NCBI RefSeq assembly: GCF_015832195.1
Contig: NC_052028.1
Coordinates: forward strand, 3,019,501 to 3,083,500
Direction: 5' to 3'
DNA from: Motacilla alba alba
Taxonomy: Eukaryota; Chordata; Aves; Passeriformes; Motacillidae
DNA: 64,000 nt
This document shows positions 44,342-56,865 of the stretch, piece by piece. Positions within the stretch are counted from its first letter, which is position 1. Every line of letters begins with the position of its first letter. The position numbers and the translations under genes were made by a program. The notes under the pieces are model-generated. The model was not told where the DNA came from. It searched no databases and was given only the letters and a program-made list of their open reading frames with translations.

Positions 44342-47300
44342 CCATGACTTCCCCAGCCCCGAGCAGAGAGGGCAGAGCTGGGAAGTCAGTGCCTTACTCC
44401 AAAGGCAGCTCTTCCCAAAACAGTGCAGCCCGCCTCTGTTATCTGCTGCTCTTCAGGAGACCAAGAACATCCATAAACATCCAGCTCCTGGGGCCGGCCA
44501 GGAACAGCAGCCAGACACCAGATCATGCCCAGCACAGGCTGAGTCCTGGCTGAGGGTGCACAGAGGCCAGGTCTGGGACTGGGATGTGCAGGGCAGAGCT
44601 GCCTCTCTGCCTGTCCCCCTGTGTGGGCTGGCTGGGACACACCACAAGTGACAGCCAGGTGTCCCCCTGTGGCAGTGCCCCCATGGGAATGGGCTGAATT
44701 GGGTCTCAGCAAGGTGTGGGGGCTGCCTGCTCCTGCTCAAATGTTCATCAACACGAGTTTGGTCACAGCCATGCCTGGGGGGAATCATCACGGGGGTGGG
44801 ATGTACTCCTGGGGGAGATGCAGGCAGCCAGGCTTTTTCTAGCCCTGCACAGGGAAGGAGGGGCAGAAATAGGGTCAGAAGTTGGGGGGTAGGGAGAGCA
44901 GGGGAGCTGGAAGAGGATAAATCAGTTTGGGATTAGAAGGTGGCACTGGCAACCTGCCATGTGACAGCCAGGCTTGCTCAGCCAGGAGCCCAGCTGTCAG
45001 CCTGGTGGCAGCAATTAAATGAAGTATCGATTGAGGAATTGTTGTCTGCAGGGTTTAAAGATAAGATCGATGGAGACCAAAAGGTTTAGGCTCCGTTTAC
45101 TAATTAGTCAGGCACGCTTGGGAGAGAAGCCTTGGGAGACACGGAGCGCTGAGCTGTGTACAGGCAGCACTGCCGATGTGCTGGGTGCCCCCTCCCTGGC
45201 ACCACATCCTCATCGCTCCGGGTTCTCTGGTGCCAGGGGGTGAACGGGCACCGGGTGCCAGTGCCAGGGATTTCAATCAGCTGCGTGGGAGCAGTGGGCA
45301 GGCTCAGGATTGTGTCTGCACTGGGATGGTGAGCTGCTTTCCTCCCAAGGCAGGGACGTGGGAAAGAGGGGCTGTGCGTGTGCTCGGTCGTGGGGAGGAG
45401 CAAACCAAGAGGGGAGCTGCTCCCTTTGCATTGCAAATTGTCTGGGGGTGAATTGATCCTTTGCTTAGGCTCTGGCATTAGCTGCAGCCTGAACACATTT
45501 CTCTTCCCCCTGCTCCTTGTGCAGCAAGCCCAGGGACAGAAAGGAGACAAATGTGGCGCAGACTTGTGGCTTCTGTGCTGATTCTGCCTGTGCTCCACAG
45601 AGCCGGGCTGGGGGAGAGCAAGACAATGGCTTTGTGCCCTCTGTGCTTTGTCCCCTTACTTCCAGGCGATGGCCAGGACATGGCCAAACAGGGACGGGTG
45701 GGAAATGGGCTCGCCTGGATGTGGTTTGGGTGGCCTTTGAGAACGTCTCCTGGCTCGTTCATGTGGGAGAGGGGGTCTGTGGCTTCAAAACAGAGTTGCC
45801 TTTAAAGCAGCCGGGGAGCTGGGCCAGCCCGTGGCTCTCGAGATGTCTCAGTGTCAGCTGTGCCTTGGGAAGAGGCGTCGACGCGGCTCCCCCTTCCTGG
45901 GGCTGCCGCAGAATTCCTCCTTTCATCTCAGCTTACCAGGAACATTCCAGCCGGCAAACCGAGGAGGGTCAGGAGCTGTCCCGATGGGTCCTGTGACCCA
46001 CAGCCGCCCTGGGGGCACGGCCACCATAGTCATGTGTCACCCATGGCCCGGACCCGCTGCCCGCCCCATGACACCGCCCAGGGCGCGGGCACCGCATGAG
46101 CCGGCACCAGCCCGGGGAGCATCCTCGGGGCTGCACCCCCTGCTTGGCCGGTCCTGCCGGTCCTGCAGGGCCAGCCCTGTCCCGCCGCAAGCCTTGTCCT
46201 CCAGCCGGGACTGCCATAAAACAGCAGCGGGACGGAGAGAGCCTGGCAGCAGGCGGGGACCGGAGTCACCCGGAGCCGGAACGTGCCCCGGGGGTGGCGG
46301 GATGAAAGGGAGGGATGGAAGGGAAAACAGAGATCAAGGACACTGTGACGCCATGTGGCTGTTGCAGGGTGTCTCATGCTTTCACAGCAGGGCTGGGCAG
46401 ATTTATGGCTTTGTCTTGAGGGTCTGGAGCCAGCCTCCACTTATTTCACATTTAGAAGGCATTTTCCTTTGCTCTTCCTCTTTCTTTTTCTCTGGCTTGT
46501 AAAGCTGCATGTCCCACGCTGGAGCAGACCCATGTCCTTGTCCTCTGCATACGGAATCAGTGCCTGGGACAGATCCTGTGTCTTTGCCAGTGACAGACAG
46601 AACCAAACAGGGTCTAAGGGATCATTGTTTTCCTGCTCTTGTGATACAGCTCTGTGCCACTGCAGCGTCCAGGAACTGAATTTAACAATCCTGCTTTCTG
46701 GGAGACACAAACCTGGCAGCTGGCACAGGGCTGCCAAAGCTGTGATGTTCTTCCAATGTGAATTTTCTTTTCTCTACTCTCCTCCAACACTGGGGCTGAC
46801 CACCCTGCCTATGGCCACCTGTCCAGCTAAGAGGGAGCAGGATCTCCTGTGGTTTCTGTGGGTTTTAGAGCCAGCAAATGTCCTTTAGACTCTCTGCTCC
46901 AGGAGCCATTTCAGCCCATGCTACCTTCTCCACATGGCTGTGATGGATGAGAAAGGCACGAGACTGACACAGCTCAGACTGCACATCCAGGGTCCTGGCT
47001 CGTGACATGACTCTGTGTGTTGAGCACGGGATCAGAGTGCTGCTTTCTTTCTCCTGGAGAGGCTGCAGGAACCACCCAAGCTGACCCACCCTTCTCCCTG
47101 GTTTCCTGCTTTCCAGCATCTGCCCCTCCCAGGAGAAAGGTTGGTGGGTGGCTGATGGTGGGTACCCCAGTGCCAGCCTGAGCTCCAAAACAGTTCTGAG
47201 GGACCCTTAGCTATTTTCCATGCCTGCTGCTGTGATAAAGCACTTGAAGAGTTCCCCAGGGGAGACACAGATAAGGACAGACCCATCTCCAGAGAGATGG

Positions 47301-47738
47301 AAAAAGCTCCAGAAATCAGTCTGGGTCTCCCAGCAGATGTAACAAGTGTCCTCCATAACTGATAATTTCATGTTTCCAGGCTGCCAGAGCATGCAGGAGG
47401 CACTGCTGCCTCCACAGGTCACCAGGACAGAGGGGACAGCAGAGCTACTCCCACCCCTCTGTTGTTTTCCTTATGTCATCAGCTGTGATCCAGCAGCAGA
47501 GAGAACAAAGAGCAGGCATTGGGAAAGCTGTTACAGCTCTCCACTGGGGTTGCTGTGAAGCACCAGGGATCAGGACTGAACCTTTCGAAGAGAATCAGTG
47601 GAAGCACAGCACCTTTTGGGCCTCCCCATACCCTCAACGTGGTCATTTCTTTTTAGCACAGACACACACATCTACAGAGAAACAACCCCAGCAGGAGGCT
47701 GGGGGCTTCTTGGCTGTGCACAGGAAATCTCCATCTTT
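44342..47738. other. Unassigned; includes a conserved-looking block and a CpG-rich segment
   Basis: 44925-45130 is repeat-free with GATA and homeodomain-type words (GATAAATCAG, GCAATTAAATGAAG, ACTAATTAGTCAGG). 46040-46300 is CpG-richer than its surroundings and includes CCATAAAACAGC, a weak TATA-like element at 46213. No coding exon is identified around it, and the region is otherwise unassigned. Confidence 0.35.
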
Positions 47739-48085
47739 TAGGCTCAAGGGAGACCTCATCCATGTGTAAAAAAACCTAAAGGGAGGGTGCAGAGAAGATG
47801 GGGCCAGGCTCTTCTCACTGGTGCCCAGTGACAGAACAAGAGGAGATGGGAACAAATGGAAACACAGGACGGTCCCTCTGAACATCAGGAAACATTTTTC
47901 TCTTTGAGGGTAACCAAGCACTGGCACAGGTTGCACAGGGAGTTGTGGAATCTCCATCCTCAGAGGTGTTTCAAAGCTGTTTGGACGTGGAACTGGGCAA
48001 CTGGCTCTGGGTGGTCCTGCCTGAGCAGGGGGCTGGGCCGGGTGACCTTCAGAGTTCCCTGCCAACCTCAGCCAGTCTGTGATGC
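47739..48085 (+). mobile_element. CR1 retroposon 3' portion, about 350 bp
   Basis: CAAGGGAGACCTCATCCATG, AGGGAGGGTGCAGAGAAGAT, GACAGAACAAGAGGAGATGG, GAGTTGTGGAATCTCCATCC and GGGTGACCTTCAGAGTTCCC follow in sense CR1 order, ending near AGTCTGTGATGCTG. Confidence 0.9.
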
Positions 48086-49094
48086 TGAGATCTTGCTGAA
48101 GGTAATTTTGCCTTGTTCTTCTTTCCAAGTCAAAGCCTTAGATTCTTCTCTTTCCTTCCTGCTAATTTTCCCCAGTTGATGGCTGTCAAAGATGCCAAAC
48201 TGACCTGCGTGGGGCCAGGTGGTGTGGATGGCTCTCCCAGGCAAAGGAAGGTGTTTGCCTTCTCAGCCACAGCCCCGGGAAAACAGCAGGCTCCACCATG
48301 GGCCAGAGCCACCACATGCAGGAAACTTCACTGACTGCCTCTGTGCCAGGAGGGGCAGGAAGGCTGGGAACTCCCACAAGACCTGGCCTTGGCCCCTCCA
48401 ACACTGGGACTGACACGGACTCAGCCAAGGACCTATTAGAGATGGACTCTGCCCAGAAAGCAGGGCTGCCCCTGGGAGCGCATCCCACGCCAGGCTGTTC
48501 CTGCTGCCCAGGCTTCCTCCCACCCAGACTTCCCTTCCTCAGATCCAGGTCACTGCCTCTTGCCCTCCCATCATCAGAGATGGTGAATAATTCACTCCAT
48601 TGCTGTCATTACCTTGAAGGTATTTATAGTGCATGATCAGTGCCCATAGAGAATTCCCTCTCCTGAGCTCCATAAATTGCATTGTCTCTCCCTCTCCTCC
48701 CCACTGCCTGTGCTAATTGCTGCGTTGTGTTTGCTGACCTCTTGCATTTTGTTTGCTTTCCTGCATCCTTGGGCCATGGGGGCAAAGGCTCTCTCCTTTT
48801 CCCCCCAGGCTCTCCACTGGGGCCCCAGTGCAGTGGGCAAACCAATCTGAAGGTGACAGGGGCATGGTGGGCGCTGTGAGACTGCAGGGTCACCTCTCTG
48901 CTTGCTGGGCATTCCATGTGATCCCACTCGTGGGCACATCCGGCAGGGAGGAGAGGCTCAGCCAGGGTGGTGGGATGGGTTTTTTGCAAAGCAAGGGCAG
49001 CTGGAACATGTGCTGAGCTCCTGCTGCTCCTGCAATGCCTGGATGGGTCATTGCTAACTCCAGCTCTGCCTCTACAGGTTTTGGGGTCAGGAGA
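48086..49094. other. Unassigned
   Basis: No gene or repeat recognised. The final bases AGGAGA (49089-49094) may be the left target duplication of the following LTR. Confidence 0.45.
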
Positions 49095-49539
49095 TGTTGA
49101 AGTAAGGCAGAAAAATCATAAAGAAAGGCCTCATAAAATCAAACCTGCTCTCCTAAAATCAGTGGCTGGCCTTGTCAGGCTAGCCCTTTGCAGGTCCCAT
49201 GTGAAAGCAATCCTGGTGTAAGCAGTTCATTAGCATAACAATCTATTCCTGGGTGAAAAACAACCAGCACCTCTATAAACTGTTTTTACATGGGTTTAGA
49301 TAGAAAAATGAAAATTATCTCTCACAAACAACTTTTCCTGCACGGACACACCGGGGGTTTGTGTGACCAATGAATACAGAAAACAATTTGTTACTAACCA
49401 ATAAGTAATTGGCAAGAAAGCTGCTGACTGATTGGAGTCACACCCAGGTCTGTAAAATTGCGTAAAAAGGAGTTATGTGAGTAAAGAAGGGGCTTTTTCC
49501 ACCATGAAGAAAATGGAGCCCGTGTGATTCATTCCCATA
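49095..49539 (+). mobile_element. Probable ERV solo LTR, about 445 bp
   Basis: Begins TGTTGAAG. It contains two CCAAT boxes (49367-49371, 49398-49402), a GTAAAAAGG TATA-like word and AGTAAA at 49480-49485, followed by GAAGGGGCTTTTTCCACC and a U5-like end. The end CCCATA would be a mutated CA terminus. A 6-bp near-duplication AGGAGA/AGGAGG (49089-49094 and 49540-49545) fits a betaretrovirus-like (ERVK) integration with one change. The boundaries are less certain than for the other two solo LTRs. Confidence 0.5.
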
Positions 49540-49565
49540 AGGAGGGACTTAAGGTGGTGTGTGGC

Positions 49566-49702
49566 TTAGTGTCCAGGGCCAGGTGGGATGGGGTTCTGAG
49601 CAACCTGGCCCGGGGGGGTGGTACCCCTCTGCCCATGGCAGAGGGTTGGAGTGAGATGAGCTCTAAGGTCCCTTGGAACCCAAACCATCCTATGATTGAT
49701 TA
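49566..49702 (+). mobile_element. CR1 retroposon 3'-end fragment
   Basis: TAGTGTCCAGGGCCAGGTGG, GATGGGGTTCTGAGCAACCT, GCCCATGGCAGAGGGTTGGA, AGGTCCCTTGGAACCCAAAC and ATCCTATGATTGATTATATGA give the sense CR1 3' end and tail. Confidence 0.88.
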
Positions 49703-49987
49703 TATGAGGGCAGATTTCTCCCAGTAGTTTTTGGGGTGGTCCATGCTGCACTTTAGAGCTCTCTCCTCCATGAGGAACCATCCATCTCTCATGGCCATGG
49801 CAGGACTCAGTCACAAACAGGCCAAGCGTCACTCACAGTGCCCCAAACTCTCAGCGTCTGCCACCAGAGTTGCTCCAGAGCAACGTGTGGTTTTGAGCTG
49901 TCCCCCATGGCTCAGGAAGCACCACAGCACTGCACAGTGGGCACAGACAGCTCGTGCTCAGGGATGCCTCACTGGCCTGGAGAGAAG

Positions 49988-50106
49988 CACAGAACCATGG
50001 AATCATTAAGGCTGGAGCAGCCTTCTAATATCATCGGGACCAACCTTAACCCAGCACTACCAGGTGCACCCCTAAACTCTGTCCCTAAGCACTGCAGTCC
50101 AAGGTT
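49988..50106 (-). mobile_element. CR1 retroposon 3'-end fragment
   Basis: CACAGAACCATGGAATCATT, AAGGCTGGAGCAGCCTTCTA, ATATCATCGGGACCAACCTT and AACCCAGCACTACCAGGTGC match the CR1 subfamily that reads 'ATCGAGTCCAACC...ACCCAGCACTGCC' in antisense. Confidence 0.82.
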
Positions 50107-52389
50107 TAGTGCCCGCTGGTCAGGGCTGGACAGCCCAAAGAGCACCCTGTGGCAAGAACCAGGAGATAAAGGCACCAGGCACGTAGAGCACTGTGCTGTT
50201 TTCCTCAGGGATGCAGTTAGTTCTCGGCAGTTGTATTAAATCTTTATTTCTGTATTCTTGGCTCCAGTCTCTCATGGCAGGGAGTCCCACGGATTAGACT
50301 TTCGGGAAACAGCCTACTCCTCCCCAGCTCAATGTTAATGTGGTTACTTCCAGAGTTGCTCAAGGTCACTCTGTCCCTCCCATCTGAGGGAGGATGGTGA
50401 GCTGAGCTGTGCCAAGTCTGGCAGGTCTGAGCTGCTGGAGGGGCAGGATCCAGAGCTGGCCTCAGCTGGGCTGCAGTGGGGCAGCTGCCAGTCTGCACAG
50501 GGGCCCTGGGGCAGCCGTGGGGTCCCAAGGGAGGGCACCAGTTCCCCCAGTGCTGCTGAAACTGGAGCAGATAAATCCCACAGGTGGGCTTCGGTGCCGC
50601 ACTGCCCAAGGGACAAAGAGGAGAGGACGGGGCTGGAGCAGCTCAGGGAGGACACAGGGAGCTGCCCAGACCGCAGCTGAGCTCCGTCCCCTCTGCTCAC
50701 ACCGGGATGGGCATCCCGGGACGCCGCTCCCCTGGCACTGGGCACACGGGGGCTGCTGCTTCCGCTGCTTCCAGGGTGTCCTCACCCATCACCGGCTGTC
50801 CCCCGCAGGGAGTGGGGGACATCGCCGCCGCCTGCAGCTCCCCCGGGCCCAGAGCAGGCGATGCCCGGCTCTGCTCCGCTCTGCTCGGGGAAGCGCAGCG
50901 AGCGCGGCAGGATCGCTGTGTAGATGCTAAGCTAGGCCAGCATACGGTGCTGTAGGTCCATGGTACAGCTTGTGAGACAGCACAGTGACCTGGGCTCCGG
51001 GAATTGCTAGAAGTCAGCCCAGAAGCACTGGGGAAGCTTGTGGAGGCTGTCTCCTATTTTGCTTGTTTTTTTGGGAGGGCAGACGTTTAAATCCTAAAAG
51101 GTCCTGGCCCCAAACTCTACAGAGCAGAGGATGAAATGTGGCTGGTGTGTTTCTGAAGTGATGCTGCTGCTCTCGGGACCCCCTCCTGGCACTCGGCTGT
51201 CGGTCCCACGGGGCTGGCAGTGAGGCACTGGCACACACAGCCCGTGCCTGAGCGGTGGGAGATGCTATGGGCACAGGCCAGTGGGAGGGGAGATGGGTGC
51301 AGTGAGAAATCTCACTTCCCAAGGGCTGCTGTGCAGCATTTCCTGGCTGTTTCCAGTTTTAGAGGATTTCTTCCCAAGGAGAACAAGGAGGAGTCCCATT
51401 TTTCCAGGGACAGCATGCACTGTTTGCCTCATCCCACGAGTCTACTGAAAAAGAGTTTTGCTGAGCAGTTTTCAGTCAGTCACGTGCAGGGGACCACTGT
51501 ACCCTCGCTGCCTTGGGGACACCCCACTGCTGCCCCCACTTCAGGCACAGGCAAATTCTCACACCCCTGCCATTTATATTCTTATCTCACAGGTGCAGGT
51601 TTTTACAAAATGGTCACCTGACCCCCATCAATGTCCCCTCTGCTTTCACGGGTGCCCAAGGACACAGCATTGTGCTGCCCGGAGCATACCCTGGGGACTC
51701 AATGGCTCCAAGGTGGCTGAGTAAAAGTACCAGCTGCTGGAGGCAGTCCCGGGACCCGGTTCCCAGCTCCATGGCCAGGTGGCAGGAGATGCCAAGATGT
51801 GGAGCCCTGGCCCACACTGGGCCCCCAGGCACTGCACTCGCTCTGGCAGCACCTGAGAGCTTCCCCGGCTCTCAGGGGCTGCTGGTGCCTGCCAGAGCCA
51901 CCCTGCCAGGCTGGGGGAGGGTCACACCCCGGGCACAGACCCCACGGCAGCCCCAGGCCGAGGCAATGCATCGCCCCGCACAAGGCCTCCCTCCCTTCCT
52001 TCCTCTCTCCTTCCTCCCTCCCACGGTCCGGTCCGCTGGCTCCCCAGCTCACAGCCCTTCCTCCCAACATCCGAGGGGCACTGATGTGACATTAACCCTG
52101 TGCTCTCCACAGCCTCCCTGTTATTACAGCCCTCCCAGGGGGAACAGTACATGGCTGTTGTGTGGGGTCAGCCTCTTCCAGTGGGTGCAGCATTGAGGTG
52201 TCACCCTGGGCTGCTGGGACACCTCTAGAGCCCCTCTGCTCCCTGCTGTCCCCTCCAGCAGTCCTTTCCTTGATGCTCTGATCCTGGGATGGGAGCAGTG
52301 GGAAGGGCTGCTCCGGCACCTCGGAAGGAGGGTGCACCCTGTCAGCTCAGCTCTTTTGGGTGCCCTGCTCCACACGGGGATTTAAGGCT
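50107..52389. other. Unassigned; CpG-richer part at 50680-50930
   Basis: 50680-50930 has many CpGs (ACATCGCCGCCGCCTGCAGC) and may be a weak CpG island, but no ATG, donor or frame combination stands out. The rest is unassigned. Confidence 0.35.
51986..52023. repeat. Pyrimidine-rich (CCTT)n tract
   Basis: About 38 bp of mixed CCTCCC, CCTTCC and CTCTCC units with no A or G. Confidence 0.85.
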
Positions 52390-52690
52390 GTGGCTGGAGC
52401 CTTCAGCATTTCCACGTTTAATGTTGTCCTTTGTGTTTCTCAGGCAGGAAGAGCCGTGTGTACAAATAATTAAAGGGAAGAATCGGAGTGATTAGGGCAG
52501 ATGATTATTGTCAAATTATGATTTATCTCAGAGGGAAATTAGTATCTCCCCCTCCCCCAAAGGGCTCAGCCTAGCACAGTGAATGGGCACTGGTTTTTTG
52601 ATTAATAGATGCCTTTAGAAGGTCACCTACATCCATTGCAGATTAACTCAGTGGGAAAAGTTCTTTCAGTAATTCAAGCTGTTGTTCTCA
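52390..52690. promoter_or_regulatory. Conserved-noncoding-like block
   Basis: Repeat-free AT-rich sequence with TAATTA at 52467-52472, GATTATTGTCAAATTATGAT and TTTTTTGATTAATAGATG. No open frame crosses it. Enhancer character is inferred from composition and homeodomain/SOX-like words only. Confidence 0.27.
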
Positions 52691-53654
52691 CAAGCTGTCA
52701 GCTTGCTGCGAATCAGGAAGGTCCATCCGTTACAGGGCTGCTGGGTTGGAGGGGATCTTTCTTTCCTCTGGACACACAGGGGTGATATATGATGCACAGA
52801 GACATGGATGACCGAGAAAACGAGCTGTGGAAAGAAAACAAAAACAGCAGTAAAGGGAAGCGAGGGAGCTGAGAGAGCTGGCCCAGGCAGCCTGGGGCTG
52901 GGACTGGAGGGGCAGAGCTCAGCTTGAGGCTGGTGCTGGAACACTGGTCCCAGAGCTGCTCTGCTCGGTGGTGAAGGGTTGTACTCACCCCATGAGCTCC
53001 TCCTGCTGTGGAGACAGTAACTCATCTCCTGTTGGTCCCATCCAAGCCTGTATTTAGACGTGTCCATGGAGGTGCTAGGAAGGCTGGAGCCAGTGTCCCA
53101 TGGGATTTGACAGTCTCCTGTGCACTTCTGGCAAAGATCCCACAGTGTCAAAGCTTGACTCTTCCCCACCATGCACCTCCCAGCTGGCTGAGGAGGTGCA
53201 CAGACCACACCAGGGTCTAACAGCCGCTCAGGCATCTTCTTGGGGAAGGCAGGAACTGGTGATGGCAAAGAGGAGACATGGCCAGCAGGGCTGGGATGAG
53301 GAGGAGTTGGGACTTACACCACTTCTGGACGCTGTTGGTTCAGAAGCCTATGAGCAGTGCCCGAGATGCTCGGAGTGGTACAAGCGTTCTCCCTGTTGAC
53401 CTTCTCCAGATGTTCTAATTCCTTTGAGCTTCATAACCCCTGTGCTTAACCAGGTCTACAGAAGGCACTTTCTTCCCTCCTCATGTGTCCATCCCTGCAC
53501 AGAGACACTCAGGAGACATCACTGAGGTGACATCCTCATCCTCATACATGGTGACTTTGTGCCATCAGGTTCTGAGCACCAACCAAGGCCCAGCATCTCC
53601 CGTTGTGTTGGGAATGATGTGAAGATGGTGCAGCTCCTGCCATGATGCTGTTTA
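52691..53654. other. Unassigned
   Basis: No feature recognised. The minus-strand frame over 52666-53268 shows no domain. Confidence 0.45.
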
Positions 53655-54060
53655 CAGGTACCCATTTTTAACTTGTATGCATTTCAGACAAAAAAAGAGA
53701 CAGGAGAATCATGCAGGTATCCTGAATTTTAAGGTGGAAACTAAGAGATGAAGATTACTCTGTTCCTTGATAAATAACCATGATGATTGTATTTAGATGT
53801 CTTTTCACTAATGAATGATATTTCAGCACAGTCATCAAAAATTCCCACTAACAAACGTTTCTTTCGCATCCATCTAGCCTTCATCATAAATCTATGTGCC
53901 AGGCATTAATAATATTTTCAGCAACAGATTGATTGACTAGGACGTAGCTTGGTTTTCTCTAAACACGAAGGGGTTCTCAACTGATTTATCACTTACTGAA
54001 GTCTGCACATATTTATATGTGTACCATATTCCTTGTTATATACACACCCCTCCTTTACCC
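53655..54060. promoter_or_regulatory. Conserved-noncoding-like block
   Basis: About 400 bp of AT-rich, repeat-free sequence with ACCATGATGATTGTATTTAG, CACTAATGAATGATATTTCA and GGCATTAATAATATTTTCAG. Closed in all frames. The same limits apply as for the other blocks of this kind. Confidence 0.27.
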
Positions 54061-56189
54061 AAGCTTTCTTCAGCAGATCCATCATGATGGTGTCAATGGC
54101 TACTGTAGATCTGGACATCTTGCTGCCTAATCTATAGCAGAGGCTTTGCTGGCCCAGTACAGAGTGGTTTTGATAAATGACTTTTAAGGCCAGAAGAAAC
54201 AATTAGATCATTTTGAATGGCACAGTCCACGGGCTCTTATCCACTCACCCCTGCACAATGTCCAGTCATTTGAAGAGACCCAAAGTTTCCCTTCCAGAAA
54301 AGCCTTCTGTTTTGGGGCATCAGGAGATTGCTGGCTAGGCTGGTTTTAATGCAAGGCATTGGATATTTGGAAGGTTTGGGGGCGTATATGAGAATCTTGC
54401 TTTGATATATTTTAGTTAGTTTGTGTCTTGCTGAGAAGAGCTTAAGCCTGTGGGCGACACTATCTGAGAGCTTCAGGCTTGAGAGGAAATAAAAACATCT
54501 CCTGATGCAGTTTCTAAAGCTGTCCTCATCTAGATTGTGAGGGATTGGCCACAGAGTGCATCTTCTCTGGAACCAAGAGGTAACTCTGGAATTGGTCCCC
54601 GTTTCCATCACACACTAAGGACAGGGCACACCAAAATGGGAGAGGAGAGAGCAGCAGGACAGCCCTGAAGAGCAGTTTGCCCTGTATAGCCAGGCTCCTG
54701 GACCAGAGCTCAGCATCAGTCATCACAGGGCTTAAGAAGGCCAAGTGCAGGGGCAGGGACAGAGATTCCTGCTTCCAGCACCCTCTGCAGTCTGGTTTTA
54801 GCTTCCTGGGGAGTGGGTGCTGGTGACCTGATGAGAGGAGAGCTTTTAGACAGCCCTGAGAGCCGAGCCCCAGGTGGAGGGGCCCTGTCAGACATGGCCA
54901 TGCCATCCTCAGGACACTGCATCTGTACCAGCAGGAAGAGGCACCTGGAGAGGAGACCAGAGAGAATTTTAATTTTCCCCCTTTAATATCCTTTGATCCC
55001 CTGGTAGGCACTGGGGGGACTGGTGTGTGCACTGCTGTGCCCAGCTCTGGTGGGGAGGCATCCGCTGGTGTGCACACCATTACAGTGATCACTGGTGTGA
55101 TTGACTGGATGTCTAATGGGTTGTTACAGCACTGCAGAGCCTGTCTTGCTCTACAGGTGAACTGTGAGGAGCTGGGGAGATGAAGCAACACTCCTCTAAA
55201 TTGGGCTGTGCATTGGGAGCAGCAAGAAGGATCTCAAAAGATGCGCCACCCTACCCTTTGCAAAAGTTTCTTATATTGTCTTTCACAAGGGAGGCCACAA
55301 AGAAATGGAGGAGATGCCAGGAGTCAAAAGGGTGTTTTCAGGTGGATTTATGGCAGTTTTTTTCTTTCTTTAAAAGGCCTGAGTTGTTCAAGGCAGGTTT
55401 ACTGCTCCTGGAGATTTTGTTAGTGCGGAGATGTTCAACTTCTGCTTTGCTGTGCTTGCTTGGTGCAAGGAAACCAATGACTCAGGGCCTTTGCAGCCCT
55501 GTACATGAAGGTAGGGGTGAGCTGTCCAAACTACAAATGTTCCTGAGCAGGCACACAAATCTGCTGTCCCAGATGTTTGATATGAACCTCAAACACTTAC
55601 TCTCCATTTCTAGTGTGCTCACATGTCCTACACGGACACATTGTGGATGTCACTGATGCAAGAGCTTCCAGTCTGTGTCCTTGGATGCAAAATCATCTCT
55701 CCTCTCAACAGGATATTATCACCAGGTTCATGGTGGCAGTGGCTGTGCTAACCCACAGCTCAATGTCCCAACAGGGCAAGGGGCAGGTGACCTCAGCACG
55801 GTGGACCTTTCCTTTCCTTCTCAGGTCTTCACACAAGTCCTACCATGCAAAGCCAGCCTGCGAGCTACAAGCTGGCGCAGCTCTTGCCCCAGGTGACCAA
55901 GCCCACAAACCATGAGGGGTGAGGAAAGGATGAGCTCCCTCCCTTGTGATGGGAAGGGCTTGGATGCCAGAAGACAGAGGAGTTTTGGCTGCAGGATCGC
56001 TTTGGAAGAGCAGACCCCTGAGTTCTCTCCAGCAGTGTGTGACTGAGGGCAGCTCTCCCTGGGGGGGAAGGCAGGAGGGAGGATGGAGGATCCTGTGCTG
56101 AGCCTGGAAGCAGCCTGCCTCCGGCTGGCTCCTGGAGAGACACAGAGAAGCACGCAGCCCCTGCTGTCAATGCCATGTGTGGCAGGGGC
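54061..56189. other. Unassigned
   Basis: No gene or repeat recognised. Several overlapping open frames have no recognisable domain or splice context. Confidence 0.45.
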
Positions 56190-56480
56190 GCACTCGCCGT
56201 TTGCTCTGGCTCTCGGAACAGCAGGCCTTTGATTCCCTTGGTAGAGCTCATCTGCGCTTCTCTCTGGCCTCCTCCTTTCTCTGTGCCAACCACGTACCCC
56301 CAGCCCGTGGGCTCTGCTGTCATTGTTGGCTGCTGGTTCCACTGGCCGCAGCTTATTGCATCTGTTTTGATTTGCGGGGCCTTGCATTCAGCCATCCGTT
56401 CAGCTTTTATTGTGGCTTTCTCAGCGTCGGCTCCGGGTGGCCATTGGCTCCTTTCTCCCAGGCCAGGCACCAGCTGCATA
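56190..56480. promoter_or_regulatory. Conserved-noncoding-like block, GC-moderate
   Basis: Repeat-free sequence with GTCATTGTTGGCTGCTGG (ATTGTT SOX-like), a CCAAT-box complement (GGCCATTGGCTCC), TTGCATCTGTTTTG and GCATATTAATTGCTCC. Both strands happen to be open (plus 56175-56570, minus 55821-56387), so a coding role is not excluded, but neither translation has recognisable features. Confidence 0.25.
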
Positions 56481-56865
56481 TTAATTGCTCCCCTCTCTCC
56501 CCTCCCTTGCTCCCTCCCTGTTCACCCTATGGCATTTGTGGTTTCCAAACTTTGTGGGAGCACTTTGTGATCAAACGCGGCTCTGTGCTGGGTGAAGGTG
56601 TGAGGAGGGCTGGCCAGCTCTCGCAGGGAGGCTGGGGTTACACCAGAGGCAAAGCTGGCCCCTCTCCTGCAAATCTGTGCGGGGAAAGCCTTCCTCTGAT
56701 TGCTCTGTCCATCTGCTGGCCACTGGCCATTCCTCACCATTGGCACTGCCCAGTGCTTTGTCCAGTCTAACTTCAGTATCCTGAGCAGTGGGGCTCTGGC
56801 ACTTTCTCTGGCTGATCAGTGCCACGCCAAGAAAATTCCAACTTCTTCATAGTCTCCCCAAACGT
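56481..56865. other. Unassigned
   Basis: No feature recognised in this interval. Confidence 0.5.
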
